A stretch of 64,000 bases of DNA from assembly GCF_004798865.1 (NCBI RefSeq), contig NW_025335505.1, forward strand, positions 25,903,355-25,967,354, read 5' to 3'. The notes under the pieces are model-generated. The model saw only the letters and a list, made by a program, of their open reading frames with translations, ran no database searches and was not told where the DNA came from. A program made the translations under genes and the position numbers. Numbering within the stretch: the stretch's first letter is position 1; the number at the start of each line of letters is the position of its first letter. The stretch is from Varanus komodoensis (Eukaryota; Chordata; Lepidosauria; Squamata; Varanidae). Positions 31,861 to 41,110 of the stretch are shown here, piece after piece.

Positions 31861-34819
31861 TAAAAAAGCTAGCAGAAATGCTCTCAGAACCATTGCCTAT
31901 TACCTTTGAGAATTCATGGAAGTGCCAGATGACTGGAGAAGGGCTAATGTTGTCTTCCAAAAAAGGAAAAGAAAAAGAACCTGGGAACTACAGTCCAGTC
32001 AGTCTGACATCAACCCCTGGAAAAATTCTAGAACAAATTATAAAACAAAAACCTTGAAGACATTGCAGTGATTACTAGAAGCCAACATGGATTTCACAAG
32101 AACCTCCCTAATGGACTATGGGAATGTTGTGGACATAATCTATCTTGATTTTAGCAAAGCATTTGACAAAGTGCCCAATGACATCCTGATTAGCAAACTA
32201 GCAAAGTGGGCTAGATAGAACAACTAGTACATGGATCCCCAATTGGCTACAAAATCAGACTCAAAGAGTGCTCATCAATGGCACCCTCTCAAACTGGAGA
32301 GAGGTAACAAGTTGGGTGCTGCAGAGTTCTGTCATGGACACAGTGCTCTTCAACATTTTTATTAATGATTTGGATGAGGAAGTAGAGGGAATGATTATCA
32401 CATTTGCAGATGACAGGGTGGAATAGCTAATTCCCTAGAAGACAGAAAGATCCAAGGTGTCCTTAATATGTTGGAATACTGGGCTGAAAACAACAGATTG
32501 AAATTCAATAGGGGCAAATGCCAAGTCCTCCACCAAGGAAAAAGAAACCAAATGCATCACTACAAGATGGGGAATACTAGGCTTAACAATACTGCAAATG
32601 AGAAGCATCTTGGAGTTGTTGGTAATTGCAACTTAAATATAAGCCAACAATATGTTGCAGCTTCAAAACAGGTAAACACTATTTTAGGCTGCAAAGAATG
32701 CTTTCTAAAATGAACAGTGTAAAGAAATAGAAGAAAACAATAGAATAGAGAGGACCAGAGATCACTTCAAGAAAATTGGAGATATGAAGGGAACGTTTCA
32801 TGCAAAGATGGGCATGATAAAGGACCAAAATGCCAGGGACCTAATAGAGGCAGAAGAGATTAAGAAAAAGTGGCAAGATTACACAGAAGAACTATACAAG
32901 AAAGAGCTTAACGTCCCTGATAACCACAATGGGGTGATCACTGACCTTGAGCCAGACAACCTGGAATGTGAAGTCAAATGGGCCTTAGGAAGTCTGAATA
33001 ACAACAAAGCTAGTGGAGGTGACAGTATTCCAGCTGAGCTATTCAAAATCTTAAAAGACGATGCAGTAAAAGTGCTACACTCAATATGCCAGCAAATTTG
33101 GAAAACTCAACAGTGGCCACAGAATTGGAAAAGTTCAGTTTGCATTCCAATCCCAAAGAAGGGCAACGCCAAAGAATGTTCAAACTACCACACCATTGCA
33201 CTCATTTCACATGCTAGCAAAGTGATGCTCAAAATCCTACAAGCTAGGCTCCAGCAGTATGTGGACCAAGAACTACCAGAAGTACAGGCAGGATTTTGAA
33301 AAGGCAGAGGAACTAGAGATCAAATTGCCAGCATACGCTGGATCATGGAGAAAGCTAGGGAGTTCCAGAAAAACAGCTACTTCTGCTTCATTGACTGTGC
33401 TAGGAACACAACAAACTGTGAGGAACACAACAAACTGTGGCAAGTTCTTAAAGAGATGGGAGTGCCAGACCACTCTAATGGCAGAAAATGAAGAGGAACT
33501 AAGAGGAACTAAAGACCTTCTTGATGCGGGTGAAGGAGGAGAGCGCAAAAGTTGGCTTGAAACTCAACATTAAGAAAACTAAGATCATGGCATCCGGTCC
33601 TATCACTTCCTGGCAAAGATGGGGAAGAAATGGAGGTAGTGACAGATTTTATTTTCCTGGGCTCCAAGATCACTGCAGATAGGGACTGCAGCCAAGAAAT
33701 TAAAAGACGCTTGTTCCTGGGGAGGAAAGCTATGGCAAATCTAGACAGCATACTAAAAAGCAGAGACATCACCCTGCCAACAAAAGTTCGTATAGTCAAG
33801 GCTATGGTTTCCCTGTTGCAATGTATGGCTGTGAAAGTTGGACCATAAGGAAGGCTGAGCGCCGAAGAATTGAGGCCTTTGAATTGTGGTGCTGGAGGAG
33901 ACTCTTGCGAGTCCCTTGGACTGCAAGGAGATCAAACCGGTCAGTCCTAGAGGAGATCAACCCTGACTGCTCTTTAGAAGGCCAGATACTGAAGATGAAA
34001 CTCAAATACTTTGGCCAACTAATAAGAAGGAAGGACTCCCTGGAGAAGAGTCTAATGCTGGGAACAATAGATGGCAAAAGAAGGGGACGGCAGAGGATGA
34101 GGTGGCTGGATGGAGTCACTGAAGCAGTTGGTGTGAGCTTAAGTGGACTCTGCGGGATGGTGGCGGACAGGAGAGCCTGGAGGAATGTTGTCCATGAGGT
34201 CGTGATGGGTCAGAAACGACTTTGTGACTAACAGCAGCAGCAGCAACAACAGAATTATCACTTCCAAAACACATGAAGTGCTAGTTTCCCTATAACCAGC
34301 ACTAGTCAGACCTCATCTGGAGTATTGTGCCCAGTCCTGGGCACCACAGTTTCAGAAAGGTACAGACAAGCTGGAAAGGGTTCAGAGGACAACAAGGATG
34401 ATCTGGGAACTGGAAACAAAGCCCTATGAGGGGAGATTGAAAGAACTGGGCATGTTTAGCCTTGAGAAGAGAAGACTGAGGGGAGATATGATAGCACTCT
34501 ACAACTACTTGAAAGGCTGTTACAAAGAGGAAGGACAAGATTGTCTCAATCGTCCCAGAGTACAGGACACATAACAACAGACTTAAATAACAGGAAAATG
34601 GATTCTGGCTAGAAATCAGGAAACATGCCCTGACTGTCAGAGCATATGATAATGAAACCAATTGCCTAGGGAGATTGTGGGCTCTCCCACACTAGAGGCA
34701 TTCAGGATGTAACTGGACAGTCATTTGAGTGGGTTGGTTTGACTTGGTGCCCTGTGCCAGCAGGCTGTTGGACCCAATGGCCTTTTTGGTCCCTTCCAAC
34801 TGTACTGTTCTGTGATTAA
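31861..34819 (+). mobile_element. CR1 LINE interrupted by a BovB insertion
   Basis: The left part (31861-32692) reads, in broken frames, EVPDDWRRANVVFQKRKRKR-like sequence, then IYLDFSKAFDKVPNDI (motif A), a motif B remnant, and NMLEYWAENNRLKFNRGKCQ and NLNISQQYVAASKQVNTILG. The right part (34247-34819) continues the same element: [10 protein letters not shown]-like sequence, 'ctggagtattgtgcccagtc', then the 3'UTR to 'ccttccaactgtactgttctgtgatt', the usual CR1 terminus. Between them lies a BovB fragment. Multiple stops, and motif C is damaged. An old, inactive copy. Confidence 0.88.
32693..34246 (+). mobile_element. BovB LINE fragment with internal RT deletion, nested in CR1
   Basis: It begins inside the BovB linker (aagaatgctttct, equivalent to about 3408 of the first copy) and runs to a (CAG/CAA)n tail at 34230-34246. 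It encodes [39 protein letters not shown] and [13 protein letters not shown]. After motif A it jumps from 'gccagacca' directly to 'ctctaatggcaga', losing motifs B and C including YADD. The C-terminal block is intact (33821-34231: [19 protein letters not shown]). 5'-truncated and catalytically dead. It inserted into an existing CR1. Confidence 0.9.
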
Positions 34820-34851
34820 TTCATACTATCTGATCTGTCCTTGCTTCCTAT

Positions 34852-34925
34852 GTTTTCTGGACTCAATTCAATATGCTGGCTTTTAGCTATAAAATGCTAA
34901 AGATCCTGAGAGGTAAGCCCAATCC
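34852..34925 (+). mobile_element. L2-like LINE, small old fragment
   Basis: 'gactcaattcaatatgctgg' and 'tagctataaaatgctaaagatcc' match 'ggctcaattcaaggtgctgg' and 'tacctataaagccctaaatggc' of the copies at 8758 and 39205. Degraded. Confidence 0.6.
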
Positions 34926-34943
34926 TTCTCTTGCATCACCCAC

Positions 34944-34958
34944 AATAAAAGAGCATAT

Positions 34959-34990
<32 letters not shown>

Positions 34991-35222
34991 AACATTTATT
35001 TATTTAAAACATTTCTATGCCACCCCCATCGCAACAAAGCCTCGGGGCGGCTCACAAAGGATACATAAATAATAATACAACAAATTTAAAAAATTGTTTA
35101 AAAACCCCTGGTGCATTCTCGGCTAAAAATTTAAAATCCTATTAATTCAAATAATTTAACAATTAAAATAAGTTTTAAATAAAAAGGTCTTAGCCTGGCG
35201 CCGAAAAACAAATAATAAATAT
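34944..35222 (-). mobile_element. L2-like LINE 3' end on the - strand
   Basis: On the - strand it reads 'tattatttgtttttcggcgcc', 'aggctaagacctttttattt' and 'gtgagccgccccgaggc', followed by the AAAT tail, the same 3' terminus as the copies at 7105 and 39430. The tail appears on + as the TTTA run at 34960-35003. Noncoding and 5'-truncated. Confidence 0.8.
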
Positions 35223-35869
35223 GGGCAAGTGAAAGGAGCCACTGTCTTTCCTTGCTCACTTAGCTCCTTTTCTGGGCAGCATAGCAGTGGGAATCAGGCA
35301 AGTGAAGGCTTTTATGAACGGCCAGCCCTGCCTCCTCTTCCTGATGTCCTCCATCGACTACGAGTAGTTCATCCTTTCACTTTGGGCAGTGGGGTAAAGA
35401 GGGCAGGGCCCAGCAGGCAGGACTCCCCAGCAAAGCCCATGGGGCCACAGCTCCCAATTTTCCCCGCCGCCCAGGGTCCCGGATCTAATGTCTGGTGCCA
35501 ATGCAAGGTTATCTTCTCAGTTTAATTGCCATGTATGTGGATAATTTTCAAGGGTGATTAACTATTCCTATCCCACCTGCCATAACATCCTCCACTGCAT
35601 AACTTTCTCCTTGCACGGCCATTACAAAAAGAAAACATTTTCCCTCATTGGTTTTTAAGAATCTGCCTCAGTGGGCAAATAAAGTGAAGAAAACATTTTT
35701 GGAGTTGATTTGGATGAGAAATAGCTGGCTTTGCCTTTGGATAAATTTAAATAAATCCTAATCATTTGTCAATGCCATATATAACATGTCATATTGTCTG
35801 AGTGGGATAGTGTAAATTGGTGACTTGCAACAGTAAGCCTTCTTGGCCCCTTCCGTGATATATAGATTC
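35223..35869. other. Noncoding DNA upstream of the hAT element
   Basis: Moderately GC-rich in its first half (35229-35525 is open but has no family features), AT-rich afterwards. No gene, splice signal pair or repeat family recognised. Confidence 0.35.
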
Positions 35870-35950
35870 ATGTCCAACAGGGCCGTCTTAACAGCATTAT
35901 GGGCCCCGGGCAAAGCAGTGTACTGGGGCCCCTACAACTACGGTTAATTT

Positions 35951-36340
35951 TGGAACTGGGGCCCTCCACCAACTGGGGCCCTCCACCGACCACTGCCGCC
36001 GCACACCACGAGGCCGACCCACGGACCTGCCGGACCGTGGAACCATTGACGCCGCTGACCAACAGATGGACAGCGGCCACCACAGGACTGGGACTGGGGG
36101 ACGTCGCAGCCGGACTGCAGGCCCGCCATCGCCAGCCACCGCCATCTTGCCGGCGAATTTCTCCGCAGCCGCCCTTGCCCCTCTCCCCCGCCAGTGTGGG
36201 TGCCAGCTGCACCGGATTGGGGGCAGGGCACAGGGACGAGCCGCCAGCTTAACTTGCCAGACAAGGCTGGGCCGGAGCCGGAACTGGGGCCCTCCACCGA
36301 CTGCCACCACCGCGCACCACAAGGCCTAAGGGCGTCATCG
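35951..36340. repeat. GC-rich segment with an internal direct repeat of about 45 bp
   Basis: 'actggggccctccaccgac' followed by a GCCGC...CACCACGAGGCC-type stretch occurs at 35968-36015 and again, slightly altered, at 36282-36328; a shorter unit precedes the first. GC-rich, with open frames on both strands that are composition artefacts. It may be hAT interior or the LINE 5'UTR; the border cannot be placed. Confidence 0.55.
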
Positions 36341-39300
36341 CCGTTTGGGACTGTTTGGGGCCGTACGGGGGCTGGGCTGGCCAGAGACTTTGTTCGATGG
36401 AGTTTTGTATTGGGTGGTTGGTGGGTTTCTAGGGTTTTATTGTATTTTAGCTTAGATTTTTAATGGATTCACTCCTGACTACTGCCATGAGTTTGCCTGG
36501 GGAGCACATGGGCGCTACCATTGGGGTGGTCTTGGGCAATGGTCATTATGGCGTTGGGGTTTAACAAGTTGGTGTAGAAGGAGGGACAGATGGTTGACAC
36601 CTGTTCCCCCTTCTGGTTATTCCCCCAGCCGGAGGGTTCCAGGTAGGCTTATCAACCACCCTTTGGGCCTGACGGTGCTGTTGCTCAATGCCAGTCTGGA
36701 CGGTGCTGTTGCTCAGTCCACAACAAAACATTCCTCATCCACGACCTAATTGTGGATGAGGGGGCCGACCTGGCTTGCATAACAGAGACCTGGGCAGGAG
36801 AGCAGGGGGATGTCTCTCTCTCTCTCAACTGTGCCTGCCTGGGTTATCTGGTCCAGCACCAACCGCGCCTGGAGGGGAGGGGAGGGGGGTCGCTTTAATT
36901 TACCGAGCCTCCAACTCCCTCACGGGGCTTCCTGTTCTTTCGAAAATGGGTCTAGAGTGCCTCTATTTGGCGCTGGGCGACTGAGACAGATTGGGGATTC
37001 TGTTGGTGTACCATGCACCCTTCTGCCCAACAGACTCCCTGCCTGAGCTGACAGAGATCGTCTCGGGCCTGGTGTTGAGGACCCCCAGGATGCTGGTCCT
37101 GGGGACTTCAATCTCCATGCCGAGACGGTTCTGACTGGGGCGGCTCAGGACTTCATGGCCTCCATGATTACCATGGGGCTGTCTCAACATGTCATAGGCC
37201 CGAGCCATGAACGTGGACACACGCTGGACCTGGTTTGCTCGACGGGGCAGGAAGAGGGGGATCTGAGGGTGAGGAATTTGTGTCTGACTCCCCTGTCATG
37301 GTCAGATCACTTCCTCGTGAGGTTTGAGGTCAATAGTGGCCTTTCCCTCTGTAAGGGTGCAGACCCTATTGTGTTGGTCCGCCCTTGGAGCCAGATGGAT
37401 CCGGATGGATTCCTGAAGGCTCTGGGGGAGTTTCTGGTTGATAAGGCTGGTGCTCCTGTCGATGCTCTGGTCGAACTGTGGAATGGGGAAATGTCCAGGG
37501 CTATTGACATGATCGCTCCTAAGCGTCCTCTCCCGTCCGGCAGAGCCTGTTCATCCTCCTGGTATACACCTGAATTATGGGCGATGAAGCGGGTTGGGAG
37601 ATGTCTAGAGCGTAGGTGGAGGAAATCACGGGATGAATCTGACCGAACACACTTGCAAGCACATTATCGAGTCTATGCTGTGGTGGTGAGGAAGAAATTC
37701 TTCTCCGCTTCCATTGCCTCCTCACAATGCCGTCCAGCGGAGCTCTTTCAGGTGGTACACGGGCTGGTACATCCAGGTCCTAAGAAAGATCCCGTACCGC
37801 CCTCGATGGCCTGCTGTGATGACTTTGCCAAGTATTTTAAGGAGAAAATTGCTCAGATTCATCACGAGCTGGACTCCACTAGTGATTCAGAGCCCTCAGG
37901 GGAGATGCCAATGTTGCCATCTGGTCCGACATTGTTGGATGAGTTTCAGTTACTGGGGCCTGACGATGTGGACAAGGTGCTTGGTCAAGTATGTCCTACC
38001 ACCTGTTTATTGGACCCTTGCCCGTTGTGGCTACTGAATAAGCCAAACACAGGATTGGGGCCTGGATCCTGGAGGTGATCAATGCCTCTCTGAGGGACGT
38101 CTGGGTACCTGCCCCTCTAGTAGTCCGGCCAGTCCTAAAGAAGGCATCCCTGGATCCAGAGATTGCTGCCAATTATAGACGGGTGGCCAACATCCCGTTC
38201 TTGGGCAAAGTGTTGGAACGGGTGGTGACGGGACAACTCCAAGCACTCTTGGATGAAACTGATCATCTGGACCCATTTCAGTCCGGCTTCAGATCCGATA
38301 TGGTACTCAATCTGCCTTGGTCGCCCTGTCTGATGACCTGTGCAGGGAGAGAGACAGGGGGAGTGCATCCCTGTTGGTGCTCCAGGACCTCTCAGTGGCT
38401 TTCAATACCATCAACCATGGTATCCTTCTGGATAGGCTAGCGGGATTGGGGGTCGGAGGCACTGCTTTGCAGTGGTTCCGCTCCTAGCTCAATGGCCGAT
38501 TCCAGAAGGTGGTGCTGGGGAATATGGCTCTGCGCCATGGCAGCTATGCCATGGAGTTCTGCAGGGATCCATTCTGTCCTCCTTGCTATTCAACATCTAC
38601 ATGAAACTGCTGGGAGAGGTCATTAGGAGGTGTGGGCTGCAGAATAATCAGTATGCTGATGATACCCAGCTCTACCTCTCTTTCTCTACCAATCCAGGTG
38701 AGGCAGTGGCTGTACTGACCTGGTGCCTGGCCGAGGTAATGGGCTGGATGATGGCCAATAAATTGAAGCTCAATCCAGACAAGACAGAGGTCCTGTTGGT
38801 GGGTGGTTCAGGCTCCGAGGTAGGTGACTTGGACTTTGTCCTGAATGGGGTTGCACTCCCTCTAAAGGACAGGGTCCACAGCTTGAGAGTGCTCCTCGAC
38901 CCAGAGCTGTCTTTGGAAGCTCAAGTGACTGCAGTGGCGAGGAGCGCTTTCCTTCAGCTTTGGTTGATCCATCAGCTGTGTCCCTACCTGGAGAACGACT
39001 GCCTGGCGACAGTGACACATGCATTGGTTACTTCCTGATTGGACTTCTGTGATGCGCTCTACGTGGGGCTGCCCTTGAAGACAGTCCGGATACTTCAGAT
39101 GGTGCAAAATAGAGCAGCCAGGTTGCTGACGGGGACTGGGCATTATTCTCATATAACTCCAGTCCTCTACCAGCTTCACTGTCTCCCCAATGAAGTCCGG
39201 GCTCAATTCAAGGTGCTGGTTATCACCTACAAAGCCCTTAACGGCTTGGGACCTGGATACTTGAAGGAACGCCTGCTTCCATATTTGCCCTCCCACCCCT

Positions 39301-39640
39301 TGAGATCGGTAGCAGAGGCCCTCCTCCGGGAACCCTCCAGGAAAAGTATTAGGAGGGTGAGTACCCAGAGGAGGGCTTTCTCTGCAATGGCGCCCCACTT
39401 ATGAAATGCGCTCCCTAGAGAGGTCCGCCTGGCGTCGTCGTTATTTGTTTTTTAACGCCAGGCCAAGACCTTTTTATTTAAACAATATTTTAATAACTAT
39501 TAATACTATTTATTTATTGGATGAATCCAGATTTTATATTTTGTATGTACTTATCTGTACGACTGTTTGTTTATGATGTTGGAAGCCATTCTGAGGCTTA
39601 TGCGAATGGGACGGCATACAAAAATTACAAATAAATAAAT
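36341..39640 (+). mobile_element. L2-like LINE, nearly complete, broken
   Basis: The longest copy of this family in the window. Endonuclease is visible from about 36760: ADLACITETW, then GLECLYLALGD, LGDFNLHAE-like sequence, GHTLDLVC and WSDHFLVRFEV. A linker follows with FAKYFKEKIAQIHHELDSTS. Reverse transcriptase comes next, with NYRRVANIPFLGKVLERV, LFNIYMKLLGEVIRRCGLQ and QYADDTQLYLSF (motif C near 38649-38684), then FCDALYVGLPLKTVRILQMV to the C terminus. The 3' end is 'ggcatacaaaaatt' plus AAAT units. The frame changes several times (for example near 38040, 38310 and 38485) and there are stops, so it is inactive. It sits inside the hAT element. Confidence 0.88.
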
Positions 39641-39829
39641 AAATATTTTTGGAAGTTTTCCAATTTTCCAAGTGTTAACATACACAGATTAGTATGGGGC
39701 CCACTGGCAAGTGCCCATCAGACCCATGTGTTAAGACGGCCCTGATGTCCAATCTTTTAAGTGCCTGGAAATGCCACTGCCAACAGGATCCCCCAGACGA
39801 GTCAAAGCACACGGCTTCTGGTGGATTGG

Positions 39830-41110
39830 CAGTCTGCAGGGTTGACCTTGCGGCGCCTACTCCCCACCTTTGCACGCATCTCCCACAGGTAGAAAGAAGT
39901 GGGCTCGGAGGAGAAGACCCGCCTCTGCCGATTGCACCCCCGTTTCCCCTCGCTCTAGGCCTGACTCGGCCCACTGCTCAGCCAGGGTCGGGAAAGGGGG
40001 TGCAAAGGCGGCACCCCGTCGGCATCGCGAGGGGGACCAAACCGGGAAGCCCCCCGGCGCGCGCACCCCTCGGCGGCCCGCTAGGGGAAGCGGCGCTGAG
40101 AGGGGATGCACGGGCGGCCCTCGACATCCGAAATGGGGCGCCGGCAGCCCTGCCCGCTCGAGCCGAGAAAGCCCCGAGCGGGACGAGGCAGCGCCCGAGG
40201 TCGAGCGCGAAGGGCGCGCGGCGCAGCCACGTAACCCGAGACGCGCTTTCGGTTCCTGCCGCCAGCCCAGCCCCGCCGAGCGCTGCCAAACAAGCGGGAG
40301 GCGGGAGGCGGTCGCCGGCCGCGGCCCCGCAGGACGCACGTGGAGCGGCCGCTCGCCCGGGAGCCCCGTCCCCGGGGACCGGCTCGCCCGTCTGCTGCGC
40401 CGAGTTGCCCGCACGCTCCGCTCGCAGCTGCTCCTTCCTCCCGCGGCGAGTCAGCGCCGGGCCGAGAAGCAGCCAATGGCCGCCCCGGCCCCGCCCGGCC
40501 GCCCGCCCCTGCACTGCAGGGAGGGGCGGCGGCCGGGGCCGGGGCCGGGGAGGCCGCTCGGCGAGCGTGGAGAGCGCGCCCAGGCGCCCGGGCTGGCCCC
40601 GCGTCCCGCCCCCTTCCCCTCCTTTAACACCGTCTACCTCCTCGAGGCGGCTGGCAAGACTTCCTGTCGGCTCGGAGGCGAGAGCTGCGCGGGGCGAGCG
40701 CGGCCGGTCTGCTTCGCGCGGAAAGGGCTCGCTGCGTGGCCGGTGGAAGGCACTCCGTCGGTGGGCGAAGTTGGCCGCGGCGTGCACGCGTGCGCGGAGC
40801 CCTCGAAGCCGCTGCTGAGCAGCCGCCGCGAAAGGCATTGCCCTTTCTCGCGTTTTAGCGCGGGGATCGCCGGAGGGGAAGCGGCGCCGCTTGGAAGATG
40901 CACACGACTCAGAAGGATACCACGTACACCAAGATCTTCGTCGGGGGTCTGCCCTACCACACGACGGACTCCAGCCTCCGCAAGTACTTCGAGGTTTTCG
41001 GAGAGATCGAGGAAGCGGTGGTCATCACCGACAGGCAGACGGGCAAATCCCGGGGATACGGCTTTGTAAGTCGGGGGCGCGGGCGCGCGTGTCCGTGTCC
41101 GGACTGCCCA
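39830..41110 (+). promoter_or_regulatory. RBM24: RBM24 CpG island and promoter
   Basis: About 1.3 kb of very GC- and CpG-rich DNA surrounding RBM24 exon 1, sharply distinct from the AT-rich flanks. It contains a CCAAT box in NF-Y context (agccaatgg, 40471-40479), GC boxes (ccccgcccgg near 40490; ggggcgg at 40523-40529) and no TATA box at a suitable place. The CCAAT position suggests initiation about 60-100 bp downstream, near 40.55-40.6 kb, which would give a 5'UTR of roughly 300 nt. That start is inference. Long open frames on both strands here result from lack of AT-rich stop codons. Confidence 0.75.
40898..41065 (+). CDS. RBM24: RBM24 coding exon 1
   Basis: The start ATG has A at -3 (gaagatgc) and begins [20 protein letters not shown], the invariant RBM24 N terminus. 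It encodes 56 residues, ending in GYGF exactly at a consensus donor (ttt|gtaagt), phase 0. The exon covers RRM strand 1, helix 1 and most of RNP1. Reading through the donor gives a spurious extension to 41134. Confidence 0.97.

Larger units (their letters stand above)
35870..39752. mobile_element. hAT-type element (non-autonomous) with 8-bp TSD, carrying an L2-like LINE
   Basis: The ends at 35878-35893 (cagggccgtcttaaca) and 39729-39744 (its exact reverse complement) form a 16-bp perfect terminal inverted repeat. They are bordered by the direct 8-bp duplication atgtccaa (35870-35877, 39745-39752). An 8-bp TSD with CAGGG...CCCTG ends is the hallmark of the hAT superfamily. Behind the ends, 'gggccccgggcaaa' on the left and 'gggcccactggcaagtgccc' on the right belong to the element. 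No transposase is visible. The original element was short and was later filled by an L2-like LINE. It lies less than 100 bp from the GC-rich RBM24 promoter region. Confidence 0.88.

Noticed and set aside
35868-36463. Overlapping open frames on both strands in the GC-rich segment
   Set aside because: Same composition effect. The segment belongs to the hAT element or the LINE 5' region and shows no protein family.
39694-41069. Very long open frames on both strands (up to 399 codons) across the CpG island
   Set aside because: GC-rich DNA lacks stop codons by composition. The products are Arg/Ala/Gly/Pro-rich without domains, overlap in several frames on both strands, and one runs out of frame through RBM24 exon 1.
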